Source of the DNA: an uncultured Parabacteroides sp.
GTDB taxonomy: Bacteria; Bacteroidota; Bacteroidia; Bacteroidales; Tannerellaceae
Length of the DNA stretch: 32,837 nucleotides
Reading direction: 5' to 3'
Assembly (NCBI GenBank): GCA_946055095.1
Contig: CAMGEM010000006.1
Span: forward strand, 1 to 32,837
The notes under the pieces are model-generated. The model saw only the letters and a program-made list of their open reading frames with translations. It was not told where the DNA came from and made no database searches. Shown here piece after piece: positions 17,525-25,624 of the stretch; position 1 is the stretch's first letter; every line of letters starts with the position of its first letter. A program made the translations under genes and the position numbers.

Positions 17525-18234
17525 TTGAGACAACGAGAATAAAAGGTCTTCTTTTCGATTACGGAGGAACGATCGACAGCAACGGGCTCCATTGGGCAGA
17601 AGTTATCTGGCAGGCATACGAAGCCCTGCAAGTCCCTGTAAGCAAGGAATGTTTCCGGGAGGCATACGTCTATGGCGAACGTACCTTAGGTAAGAACCCG
17701 ATCGTGCAGCCACACCACACCTTCTTGGACATGCTGCGCTTGAAATGCAACCTGCAAATCCAATGGTTGCAACAGGAGGGACATCTTTCCATGGAAGTGA
17801 ACCCAGCGAATGAGATCGCAGAATGGTGCTATGCCTATGCGCACCAAGCAATCAACCAAGCACGCCCTATCTTGAGGCAGTTGGCAGAACGCTATCCCAT
17901 GGTGTTGGTTTCTAATTTCTATGGTAACATCGAGAGCGTGCTCCATGATTTCGAGTTGGACAACCTATTTGGTTCGATCGTAGAGTCGGCCGTGGTAGGT
18001 GTACGCAAACCGAATCCCGCCATCTTTCAGATGGGCGTTGATCGTCTATGTATGAAACCGGAAGAGGTGGTTGTGATCGGCGACTCGTACGATAAGGACA
18101 TCGTACCTGCCACCCAAATCGGCTGCCAAACCGTTTGGCTAAAAAGTATTGGCTGGGCACCCTATCGAGGTGATGAGACAGCGGATGCGGTCATCTCCGA
18201 CTTCCAGGAGCTGAAAGCCGTCTTTGGACTTTAG
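17521..18234 (+). CDS. HAD-superfamily phosphatase
   Basis: A 237-aa C1-capped HAD hydrolase. Motif I is LLFDYGGTID, where the usual second Asp is Gly, as in several active HAD enzymes (for example the YihX-like DLGN type). Motif II is VLVSNFYG, motif III is the Lys in GVRKPNP, and motif IV is VVIGDSYDKDI. All catalytic positions needed for phosphoaspartate chemistry are present. The ATGA overlap with the CDP-alcohol phosphotransferase suggests it removes a phosphate from that enzyme's product or precursor. It ends the plus-strand operon; a 23-base tandem repeat array follows. Confidence 0.85.
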   Translation: MIETTRIKGLLFDYGGTIDSNGLHWAEVIWQAYEALQVPVSKECFREAYVYGERTLGKNPIVQPHHTFLDMLRLKCNLQIQWLQQEGHLSMEVNPANEIAEWCYAYAHQAINQARPILRQLAERYPMVLVSNFYGNIESVLHDFELDNLFGSIVESAVVGVRKPNPAIFQMGVDRLCMKPEEVVVIGDSYDKDIVPATQIGCQTVWLKSIGWAPYRGDETADAVISDFQELKAVFGL

Positions 18235-18276
18235 TCCGCTATCCCTCTTTCCGCTCTCATGCTGGCTTGATCTATG

Positions 18277-18368
18277 TTTCATCGGAGAAGCAAGTAATAC
18301 TTCTCCGACAAAGTAAGTACTACTTCTTCGGCAAAGTAAGTATATCTTCTCCGAAATATCAGTAGTAC
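18277..18368. repeat. Tandem array of four 23-base units (array 1)
   Basis: Contiguous units at 18277-18299 (degenerate, about 15/23 matches), 18300-18322, 18323-18345 and 18346-18368. Core units begin CTTCTCCGACAAAG or CTTCTTCGGCAAAG and continue with TAAGTA. Units 0 and 1 also form an inverted repeat, CGGAGAAG (18283-18290) against CTTCTCCG (18300-18307), and AAGTA/TACTT pairs recur at unit joins. It fills the gap between the convergent HAD phosphatase and DUF3267 genes, where a bidirectional terminator would be expected. Confidence 0.75.
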
Positions 18369-18383
18369 TGCTCAAAAAACGCC

Positions 18384-19025
18384 TTACCGCACGTAAGCCA
18401 CCAAGCCAGGGAGAGTAGGATGGTCGCAAAAGAGTGCTTCTTTACCACTCACACGAAACGTCATCAGCTTCCAGATGATCAGCATATCTCCTCCACCACC
18501 GATCACCATCAGCAAGGCGATTACAAACCATCCCCAATCATTCATCGCTATGGCGATAAATGCAGGCAGAAAGCCCACTATAATCGTTGGCATAGCCGCT
18601 CCCCAAATATATTGCCTCCGTGTCAACGGTTCGATGCAGGCGCAATAGGGCGTCAACATCGACCAGATCACGCCAAATTGAATGGCCTTGTAGCGATGTG
18701 GGGCAAACCATCCGAACACAGCCCCATGAATCAACTCATGCAACACCGTGAGTAGCAATACGATCGCCACCACAACCAAAGGGAAGAAGGAGGCTTCCGC
18801 CATGTCCCATCCTTCATAATCCATCGGTGTCAGCAGAGTGAACAACCCCATCAGTACCAATACAAAGGGCATCGACATAACAAAGCCTAACCAGTTCGCT
18901 TTCGAAACGCTCACCGTCAAGTCATGCCGCTCATAACCTTCCGCTATCCGACGCTCATTCTCCGCATCAAAAGCCTCTTTTCGGAGCAACTCTGCTTTCG
19001 ATAGTTTTCGTTCTTTTGTCATCAC
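18384..19025 (-). CDS. DUF3267 membrane zincin-like protein
   Basis: A 213-aa membrane protein with a zinc-protease-like HELIH motif (His96, Glu97, His100) inside a hydrophobic segment (VLLLTVLHELIHGAVFGWF). The arrangement matches the DUF3267 putative zincin family, which resembles M50 site-2 proteases. Other hydrophobic segments lie near residues 45-65, 80-95, 133-160 and 165-180; the first 40 residues are charged and cytosolic. Substrates are unknown. It starts 12 bases after the transglutaminase-like lipoprotein gene and closes that operon. Confidence 0.8.
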   Translation of the reverse strand: MMTKERKLSKAELLRKEAFDAENERRIAEGYERHDLTVSVSKANWLGFVMSMPFVLVLMGLFTLLTPMDYEGWDMAEASFFPLVVVAIVLLLTVLHELIHGAVFGWFAPHRYKAIQFGVIWSMLTPYCACIEPLTRRQYIWGAAMPTIIVGFLPAFIAIAMNDWGWFVIALLMVIGGGGDMLIIWKLMTFRVSGKEALFCDHPTLPGLVAYVR

Positions 19026-19037
19026 TCATCTGTTTAT

Positions 19038-20375
19038 TTATTCATCCAAATAATCGATTTTTAGGTCGTAATCCCACTGATCAAAATAGAGATTACCGCC
19101 AGCCCATTCCACCTCGCCTCTCTGGAAATCAACGGTCTCACTGCGAGGATAGCGTTTCTCTGGATCGAGAGGCATTCCATAGTCATTGTTGACAATCCAG
19201 CGCCAAGCATCGATACCGCCCAAGAAGAACCAATGCTCATCCTCGTTCCGCGCAAAGGTAGGCACGCCAAAAGACTGATCAACAGGCACCCAACCTACAC
19301 CCTCGAAATAGATCTCACCCCAATCGTGCAGGTTCCATTCCCCGGGATGAAGCATGAAACCGCTCTGGAAATGGGAAGGAATACCACAGAGCCGACAAAG
19401 CGTCAAGAAGAGCAGAGTGACCTGGCCGCAGTCGCCATGCCGATTGGTCAACACATATTCCGGAATATGATCAATGGTCGAATATTCCCGTGCGGATGCC
19501 CATGGGAAATGGTCATTGACCCATTGGAAAAGCAGACGAGCCTTCCGAAGCGGATGCTCCTCGCCCGCAGTCAACTCAGCCGCCAACTGGCGCAACCGAG
19601 GTGTGAAACGGATGTGCTGATCCCGCTCTCCTGTATAGGTTCGATAGAGCACTGTAGTCGTATCGTAGGGAAGCACCTGCTCGGGACGCAAGTCATGCCA
19701 TTCCGCAGCAGAGGCAAATGAGAAGGTCTCGCTGAAAACTGTCGGCTGCCCCTTCACAGCAGGTTTCTCCATGTAGAGCGTGCTATGCATACAGCCCTCA
19801 GCCGAATGCTGATAGTGTTTCTCACTGGTTGCCAAAAGTTTCACCTCAGATTGACGAGACACATCCATGCGTGGAAAAGGCAACCAGCAACGCACCCGTT
19901 CACCTGCGGGTACCGCATCGGCTTCAACAGTCAGCGTGTAAGTGATCCGAAAACGTTTAGTCTCCACAAAGGGTGTCTGTTGCGCACGAACCGCACGAAT
20001 CACTTCCGGCAAATGTCGCTGATTCACCTGTTCGCTACCGCTGAGCGCGCTTCCCTCCTTGGCGATCTTCAAAGCCCGACATACCGAATCAATCCGGAAA
20101 AGATTAGGTGCCGCATTGCGGAAATAGCGCTTCTCCCCGTCGATGAGCATACATTCCAAGGCTCCCTGCTCCTCCCATTGCCGCAACTGTGCCTCGCTCA
20201 CGTCGGGGATATATTGCTCGATATAGGCTTTCACCTCCGCCTCTGTCCGACAGAAATCCAAGCTCAACCGATGGTGTAAATCCTCTTCCCAGCTGTAGGC
20301 TTCCCTGTTTGATGTTGGCTGACAAGCCATCATCAAACTGACGAATGCCATGCCATAGATCCACAATCTCTTCAT
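19038..20375 (-). CDS. Transglutaminase-like lipoprotein
   Basis: A 445-aa lipoprotein. The signal (LWIYGMAFVSLMMAC) ends in a lipobox with the acceptor Cys at residue 18 from this start. The C-terminal half holds a transglutaminase-like cysteine protease fold with the Cys in NRHGDCGQ, the His in NLHDWGE and the Asp in PVDQSFG, a complete catalytic triad; the N-terminal half is unassigned. Such bacterial domains are usually peptidases or amidases. The ATG four codons upstream (20387) is possible, but the one at 20375 directly precedes the basic MKRLW start of the signal. Neighbours suggest work on murein-derived or other peptides. Confidence 0.82.
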   Translation of the reverse strand: MKRLWIYGMAFVSLMMACQPTSNREAYSWEEDLHHRLSLDFCRTEAEVKAYIEQYIPDVSEAQLRQWEEQGALECMLIDGEKRYFRNAAPNLFRIDSVCRALKIAKEGSALSGSEQVNQRHLPEVIRAVRAQQTPFVETKRFRITYTLTVEADAVPAGERVRCWLPFPRMDVSRQSEVKLLATSEKHYQHSAEGCMHSTLYMEKPAVKGQPTVFSETFSFASAAEWHDLRPEQVLPYDTTTVLYRTYTGERDQHIRFTPRLRQLAAELTAGEEHPLRKARLLFQWVNDHFPWASAREYSTIDHIPEYVLTNRHGDCGQVTLLFLTLCRLCGIPSHFQSGFMLHPGEWNLHDWGEIYFEGVGWVPVDQSFGVPTFARNEDEHWFFLGGIDAWRWIVNNDYGMPLDPEKRYPRSETVDFQRGEVEWAGGNLYFDQWDYDLKIDYLDE

Positions 20376-20411
20376 ACTTGCAATCATTTAATAGGTAAAA
20401 CGACTCATGCT

Positions 20412-21581
20412 CTATACTAATTCAACACCGATACCGGGTCTATCCGACAAGGTAATCTTGCCATTGACCACCTCCATACCCCGAAAACGGTCATTGGCGA
20501 TGAGCAAATTGCCATCGAGATCGGCAAAATCGACCGCAGGAGAAAGTTGAGCCGCCGCAGAGCAAGCACAGGAGGTCTCCGTCATGCAACCGACCATTAC
20601 CTTCATGTCCAAGGCTCTCGCCAAAGTGAGCATTTTCCATGCCTCCCGCATCCCCGTGCATTTCATCAGCTTAATATTGATGCCGCTGAATACGCCCTTC
20701 AAAGCAGCCACATCCTTGAGTCGCTGGATCGACTCATCCGCAAAAACAGGCAACGGACTACGCTCCGTCACCCAAGCGATGTCGTCGATCTGTCCCTTCG
20801 GCAAGGGCTGTTCGATCATCACGATGCCTCGTTCTTTCAGCCAATGTATCATGTCCAGCGCCTGCTGCCGCTCTTTCCATCCCTGATTCGCATCAATGGC
20901 AATAGGCAGATCGGTCACGGAACGGATGGTCTCGATCATCTCCTTGTCATTGTCTCGCCCCAATTTCACCTTGAGGATGTTGAAACGCTCCGCACATTCA
21001 CGGGTTTTCTGACGAACCACGTCAGGGGTATCAATGCCAATCGTAAAGGTGGTAGAGGGAGTCTTCTCCCGATCCAACCCCCAAATGCGGTACCAAGGAG
21101 CCTGTAGCAGCTTGCCAACCAGATCATGCAGGGCAATATCTACCGCAGCCTTAGCCGCCGCATTCCCTGCATCCAGCGCATCGATCTTCGCCAAGATCTC
21201 CTCCAACTGAAAAGGATCGGAGAAGTCACCAATCATACGTTGTACCCGTGCCAAAAAGGCTTGCACGCTCTCCATCGACCCCAATTCCTGTTGCAAGTAG
21301 GGAGGCATGGAGGCCTCGCCATAGCCGGTCAGTCCCTCATAGTGGATTTCCACTTGGACATCTGGGGTCGTGGAACGAGAATAGGAGGCCACGGTAAAGA
21401 CATGGCGCAGCTTCAGCTCATAGGGAAAGAAACGAAGCGTCATCTTCGGTTTGGCTCCCACGATGTGGTTGAGATAATAGGGTGCAGGGAAGGCCGTTCG
21501 AGCCGCACCTACTTGTGGCAACAACACACCTCCAAGGGTGGTCAGTGTCGCCTGCTTGATGAAATTCCGCCGTGTAATCAT
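20412..21581 (-). CDS. Dipeptide epimerase (L-Ala-D/L-Glu type), Tat-exported
   Basis: A 389-aa enolase-superfamily enzyme. The catalytic pattern is complete: LKVKLG (Lys204, Lys206), metal ligands Asp230 (AIDANQGW), Glu257 (MIEQPL) and Asp282 (FADES), and the opposite base Lys304 (NIKLMK), as in L-Ala-D/L-Glu epimerases of murein-peptide recycling. A twin-arginine signal (TRRNFIKQ, then TLGGVLLPQ) predicts folded export. The ATG overlaps the stop of the NlpC/P60 gene as ATGA, so an enzyme that releases L-Ala-gamma-D-Glu would be made together with one that epimerises it. Substrate specificity is inferred from that context and could be another dipeptide. Confidence 0.88.
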   Translation of the reverse strand: MITRRNFIKQATLTTLGGVLLPQVGAARTAFPAPYYLNHIVGAKPKMTLRFFPYELKLRHVFTVASYSRSTTPDVQVEIHYEGLTGYGEASMPPYLQQELGSMESVQAFLARVQRMIGDFSDPFQLEEILAKIDALDAGNAAAKAAVDIALHDLVGKLLQAPWYRIWGLDREKTPSTTFTIGIDTPDVVRQKTRECAERFNILKVKLGRDNDKEMIETIRSVTDLPIAIDANQGWKERQQALDMIHWLKERGIVMIEQPLPKGQIDDIAWVTERSPLPVFADESIQRLKDVAALKGVFSGINIKLMKCTGMREAWKMLTLARALDMKVMVGCMTETSCACSAAAQLSPAVDFADLDGNLLIANDRFRGMEVVNGKITLSDRPGIGVELV

Positions 21582-22828
21582 AACTGATAAAATGGATTGG
21601 TTCGTGTCGTATGGAGTTCAGGCTGCTTGTCAATAACAGGAAGCACCCGTGCCGCAAACAGTAAGCGTCCTAAATTGTAGGCATCAAAAAGGGGATCTTC
21701 CGGGTCGAAACTGCTAATGTGCACATCGCCTTGGGAATGAATGAACCGTTTGTTGCCCAAGTAAAAAGCCACATGGATCACCCGCTCTTTACGTTCTGGG
21801 GTGGCAGGCTTACCGAAAAAGATCAAGTCTCCCGGCTGCAGGTTACTAAAGTCAGGCGCAATATCGATGTGCTCTCCGGTATAGGCCTGCTGCGAGGCAT
21901 CCCTGGGAATGAGAATGTCATGCATGAAGAGTGTCGTACGCACGAAACCACTGCAATCGACCCCTTTGGGGGAAGTTCCAGCCCAAAGGTAGGGAATACC
22001 CATCATCTGTTGGGCTGTACGCAGGATACTCCCCGCATCCTGCTTGAGTTGCCGACGCCAAATCGATTCCGGCTGTGCCAAGGATTGCGCAATGTACCCC
22101 TCTCGTCCATCGGGATAGGCCACCTGATAGAAACCTTTCTTTTTCCCCATCAATTTGAACCGATTACCTGCCACACAGTCTGAAACCGGTTGCGCATGAA
22201 GGTTAGGCTCTTGATAAACCGTACCATAGAGCGCAGTCACGATCAATTTCTCCGCTTGGTTCCAAGCAGTGAGTTCCTCCCGTGTCACGGGGTATATACC
22301 AACATGATGTACCCACCCTATGTAGCGATCCGGAGTCTGAATGCGATACCATCCCTCATCTTGCAGCAACTTTACCGGCATACCGAGCAGGGCTTGTGTG
22401 GACATCTCCGACGAGAAATCAGCCGCAGTACGCAGGTTGCAGACCGAGACATTCACGATACCATAGCAGCGACCCTTTAGCTCCTCCGCTTCAGGAAGCA
22501 ATTTCAAGCAATCCATCACGGTGTAATTCCGCTCCGCCAGTCCTCGCAGCAGGGCTTGCTTGGCCTCAGCGGAAGTGGTTACCCCACGCAACATCACCCG
22601 ATGCGCATCACAGGTATAATCCACTTGGAAAAGTGCCACCCGTTGATCGGGCGCATAAAGTTGACGCAAACTGTCGTTGAGATGGACAATCTCAGTAGGA
22701 AGTACCGGATCTCCCGCCTGGGCTGGCATAGCGACCATGCCCCACAAGAGAAAGAGCACCAATAGCCAACTCCCCCCGATAACCGATCGGCCATTAAACT
22801 TGACTTGATGTAGATACATACGTTTCAT
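21578..22828 (-). CDS. NlpC/P60 endopeptidase with SH3-like domains
   Basis: A 416-aa exported protein. After a signal peptide (VLFLLWGMVAMPAQA) come an N-terminal region (about 40-130), two SH3b-like modules (about 130-180 and 195-250) and a C-terminal NlpC/P60 domain. The catalytic Cys is Cys292 in GVDCSGF; His352 (VIHVAFYLG) and His364 (RFIHSQG) complete the active site, and GDLIFFG is also typical. This is the layout of gamma-D-glutamyl-diamino acid endopeptidases, which free L-Ala-gamma-D-Glu from stem peptides. It is translationally coupled to the dipeptide epimerase. Confidence 0.9.
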   Translation of the reverse strand: MKRMYLHQVKFNGRSVIGGSWLLVLFLLWGMVAMPAQAGDPVLPTEIVHLNDSLRQLYAPDQRVALFQVDYTCDAHRVMLRGVTTSAEAKQALLRGLAERNYTVMDCLKLLPEAEELKGRCYGIVNVSVCNLRTAADFSSEMSTQALLGMPVKLLQDEGWYRIQTPDRYIGWVHHVGIYPVTREELTAWNQAEKLIVTALYGTVYQEPNLHAQPVSDCVAGNRFKLMGKKKGFYQVAYPDGREGYIAQSLAQPESIWRRQLKQDAGSILRTAQQMMGIPYLWAGTSPKGVDCSGFVRTTLFMHDILIPRDASQQAYTGEHIDIAPDFSNLQPGDLIFFGKPATPERKERVIHVAFYLGNKRFIHSQGDVHISSFDPEDPLFDAYNLGRLLFAARVLPVIDKQPELHTTRTNPFYQL

Positions 22829-22954
22829 GATTTATTTTGTTACTAACTCAAGGAAAACACGAAACCCCTCCAGCGTACGCATAAATGCGAAATCGGCCGA
22901 AGGGGTTCCGCGATGTGATTGCCTCTGAAAGAAGAGGCATCCTGCGTGTCCGTT
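22829..22954. other. Structured intergenic region after rpiB
   Basis: A 126-base gap holding two inverted repeats: TGCCTCT (22920-22926) against AGAGGCA (22933-22939) with a 6-base loop, and AACCCCT against AGGGGTT around 22863-22906. Neither is followed by a T-run on the minus strand, so this is not a textbook intrinsic terminator, though it is placed to end the tkt-rpiB transcript. Confidence 0.4.
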
Positions 22955-23392
22955 CTATTTCTGCAAAGGAATCTTACCTACTCGACGTTGATGGCGACCA
23001 CCTTCAAAATCCGTATCTAAAAAGGTCTCCACCAAGTTCTTGGCCAACACGTTAGCCACAAAACGACCTGGCATCACCAAAACATTCGCATCGTTATGCT
23101 CTCGTGCCAAGCGAGCGATCTCCTCGCTCCAGCAGAGTGCCGCACGTACACTTTGATGTTTGTTCAACGTCATGCTGATACCATTTCCCGTACCACAGAT
23201 AGCGATGCCTGGATATACCTCGCCCGCCTCAATAGCCATGCCCAACTGATGGGCAAAATCGGGATAATCGCAACTCTCTGACGAGAAACAGCCAAAATCC
23301 TTGTAAGATAACCCCCGTGCGTCGAGCACAGTTTTCACAAACTCCTTTAACTCGTAACCAGCGTGGTCACAACACAAACCTACTATCGCCAT
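22955..23392 (-). CDS. rpiB: Ribose-5-phosphate isomerase B
   Basis: A 145-aa enzyme of the RpiB/LacAB family that interconverts ribose 5-phosphate and ribulose 5-phosphate in the non-oxidative pentose phosphate pathway. Visible marks are CDHAGYELK at the N-terminus, the anion-hole and catalytic Cys segment ICGTGNGISM, and the later EHNDANVLVMPGR. Length is standard. It begins 3 bases after the transketolase stop, so the two pentose phosphate enzymes are co-transcribed. Confidence 0.95.
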   Translation of the reverse strand: MAIVGLCCDHAGYELKEFVKTVLDARGLSYKDFGCFSSESCDYPDFAHQLGMAIEAGEVYPGIAICGTGNGISMTLNKHQSVRAALCWSEEIARLAREHNDANVLVMPGRFVANVLAKNLVETFLDTDFEGGRHQRRVGKIPLQK

Positions 23393-23395
23393 GCT

Positions 23396-25426
23396 TTATG
23401 CTAAAAATTCCTTTACTTGTTGATATACATGCTGCGCCGTGAAACCGAGCTTCTCATCGAGCACCTTGTAAGGAGCGGAGAAGCCGAACGACTCGAGACC
23501 CCAGATCTTACTGTTAGATCCTACCAAGCCCTCCAAGGTCACTGGCAAACCTGCTGTCAAGCCAAACACTTTGCTTCCTGTCGGGATAACAGACTCTTGA
23601 TATTCCTTGGATTGCGCACGGAACAGACCTTCTGACGGAGCGGATACGATACGCAACTTGATACCATCGGCACGCAACAACGCAGCACCCTCTACCAATG
23701 TAGATACCTCTGAACCGGAAGCGACCAAGATCACATCGGGGTTGGCATCCTCATTGACAATGTAGGCACCCTTCGCTGCCTGCAACGCCTCTTGATAGCG
23801 ATCTGTATCAGCAGGCAAATTATTGATATTCTGACGAGAGAAAATCAATGCAGTCGGTGTGGAAGTATTCTCCATCGCCAACTTCCAAGCCACGGTAGCC
23901 TCCTCTACGTCAGCCGGACGAAGCACGAGCATAGAGCTCTTTCCCTTATGGTTCTTCAGTTTTTCCAACAGACGGACTTGTGCCTCCTGCTCAACCGGCT
24001 CGTGCGTCGGGCCATCCTCGCCGACACGGAACGCATCGTGTGTCCAGATGAACTTCACGGGCAACTCCATCAACGCAGCCATACGCATCGCAGGTTTCAT
24101 GTAATCAGAGAAGACAAAGAAGGTACCACAAGCAGCGATCACACCTCCATGCAGGCACATACCGATGCAGATACATGCCATCGTCAGCTCAGCCACACCG
24201 GCCTGGAAGAAGGCACCGCTGAAATCGCCTTTCACAAACGCATGGGTCTTCTTCAAGAAACCGTCGGTCTTATCAGAGTTAGAAAGGTCGGCCGAAGCCA
24301 CCACCATGTTCTCTACCTGCTCAGCCAAAACACCTAATACCGTGGCTGAACCCGCACGAGTTGCCTGATTCGGCTTTTGCTGAATAGCTGCCCAGTCAAT
24401 AGCGGGCACCTGGCCAGAGAACCATTGCTCCAACTTGGCTGCCAAATCGGGATGCGCCTCGCTCCATGCCTTCTTAGCGGCGTAACGCTCGGCAACGATA
24501 GCCTCCAACTCCGCACGACGCTTCGCATAGATCGCCTCCACCTCGGGGAAGATCGTGAAGGGATGCTCCGGATCACCACCCAAGTTCTTAATGGTCTCAG
24601 CGATAGAAGCACCAGCTGCAGAGAGCGGTTGACCGTGTGTGCTCACCTTGTTCTCATAGCTGCTTTGGTCGGGACCCATAGCACCCTTACCCATCAACGT
24701 ATCACCGATGATCAATGTAGGACGCATGCTCTCAGCCTTCGCCTCTGTCAAGGCCGCACGAATCTGCTGAACGTCATTGCCATTGATATGCAAGACTTTC
24801 CATCCCCATGCCTCATATTTTTTCTGTACGTCCTCAGCATCCACCTCGTCCACTTTCGTAGAAAGCTGAATGTTGTTGGCGTCATAGAACATAATCAAAT
24901 TACCCAAGCCTAATGTACCAGCCACACGACCTGCGCCTTGAGAGATCTCCTCCTGAATGCCACCATCAGAGATATAGGCATAGATGGTTTGGTTCATGAC
25001 CTCCTTACCCAAACGTGCCTGAAGGAACTTCGCCGCGATAGCAGCACCCACCGCATAAGTATGTCCTTGTCCTAACGGACCAGAGGTATTCTCGATGCCT
25101 CGGCAGACATCCACCTCGGGGTGTCCCGGTGTCACGCTACCCCATTGACGGAACTGTTGCAGCTCCTCCAACGTGTACTTGCCACACAACGCCAAGACAC
25201 TGTAAAGCATTGGTGACATGTGACCCGGATCCAAGAAGAAGCGATCACGCCCCTCCCACTTCGGGTTCTGAGGATCATATACTAAAAATTCCGAGAACAG
25301 CACGTTGACAAAATCCGCGCCACCCATTGCGCCACCCGGATGGCCGGATTTCGCTTTCTCCACCATAGACGCAGCCAGGATACGGATGTTATCCGCTGCT
25401 CGGTTCATCACTTGAATATCGTTCAT
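23396..25426 (-). CDS. tkt: Transketolase
   Basis: A 676-aa thiamine-diphosphate enzyme moving two-carbon units between sugar phosphates. Visible are the N-terminal KSGHPGGAMGGADF, the ThDP/Mg-binding stretch ISDGGIQEE with a downstream DANN, the pyrimidine-domain segment VAELTMACICIGMCLHGG, and DAFRVGEDGPTHEPVEQ. The SDG form of the ThDP motif (instead of GDG) is a variant I associate with Bacteroidota transketolases. Four codons upstream is another in-frame ATG (25438); I chose MNDIQVMNRA because relatives start there. It is coupled to rpiB. Confidence 0.95.
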   Translation of the reverse strand: MNDIQVMNRAADNIRILAASMVEKAKSGHPGGAMGGADFVNVLFSEFLVYDPQNPKWEGRDRFFLDPGHMSPMLYSVLALCGKYTLEELQQFRQWGSVTPGHPEVDVCRGIENTSGPLGQGHTYAVGAAIAAKFLQARLGKEVMNQTIYAYISDGGIQEEISQGAGRVAGTLGLGNLIMFYDANNIQLSTKVDEVDAEDVQKKYEAWGWKVLHINGNDVQQIRAALTEAKAESMRPTLIIGDTLMGKGAMGPDQSSYENKVSTHGQPLSAAGASIAETIKNLGGDPEHPFTIFPEVEAIYAKRRAELEAIVAERYAAKKAWSEAHPDLAAKLEQWFSGQVPAIDWAAIQQKPNQATRAGSATVLGVLAEQVENMVVASADLSNSDKTDGFLKKTHAFVKGDFSGAFFQAGVAELTMACICIGMCLHGGVIAACGTFFVFSDYMKPAMRMAALMELPVKFIWTHDAFRVGEDGPTHEPVEQEAQVRLLEKLKNHKGKSSMLVLRPADVEEATVAWKLAMENTSTPTALIFSRQNINNLPADTDRYQEALQAAKGAYIVNEDANPDVILVASGSEVSTLVEGAALLRADGIKLRIVSAPSEGLFRAQSKEYQESVIPTGSKVFGLTAGLPVTLEGLVGSNSKIWGLESFGFSAPYKVLDEKLGFTAQHVYQQVKEFLA

Positions 25427-25453
25427 GTTATGTAACAAAATTATTTTCTGCCG

Positions 25454-25461
25454 CGAAGATA
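25454..25461 (-). promoter_or_regulatory. Candidate -7 element for tkt-rpiB
   Basis: The minus strand reads TATCTTCG, one mismatch to TAnnTTTG, 28 bases before the tkt ATG. No TTTG is present 19-21 bases upstream. Confidence 0.3.
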
Positions 25462-25574
25462 GCCATTCTATTTTATTTATGAGGGATTATTTTCGCAGAC
25501 AAAAAGAAAAAACTTCTCTTTGAGCCAAAGTAAGAGACACTTTATGGTAAAAATCCTACCTTTGTAGAAAATCA

Positions 25575-25611
25575 GAGGGCGCACCAAATCTATTCGATTT
25601 GATACGCCCTC
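25575..25611 (-). terminator. Two-tier hairpin after the small barrel protein gene
   Basis: Outer arms GAGGGCG (25575-25581) and CGCCCTC (25605-25611), inner arms CAAATC (25585-25590) and GATTTG (25596-25601), loop of 5 bases. On the minus strand, where it follows the barrel gene's stop by about 13 bases, a short TTTT follows. On the plus strand TTTTTT follows at 25618-25623. Confidence 0.7.
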
Positions 25612-25624
25612 ACCCCATTTTTTC

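Noticed and set aside
17548-17577. HAD phosphatase motif I lacking the second Asp, as a sign of inactivity
   Set aside because: Several active HAD phosphatases carry a non-Asp residue there, and the other motifs (Ser/Asn of II, Lys of III, GDSYDKD of IV) are intact.
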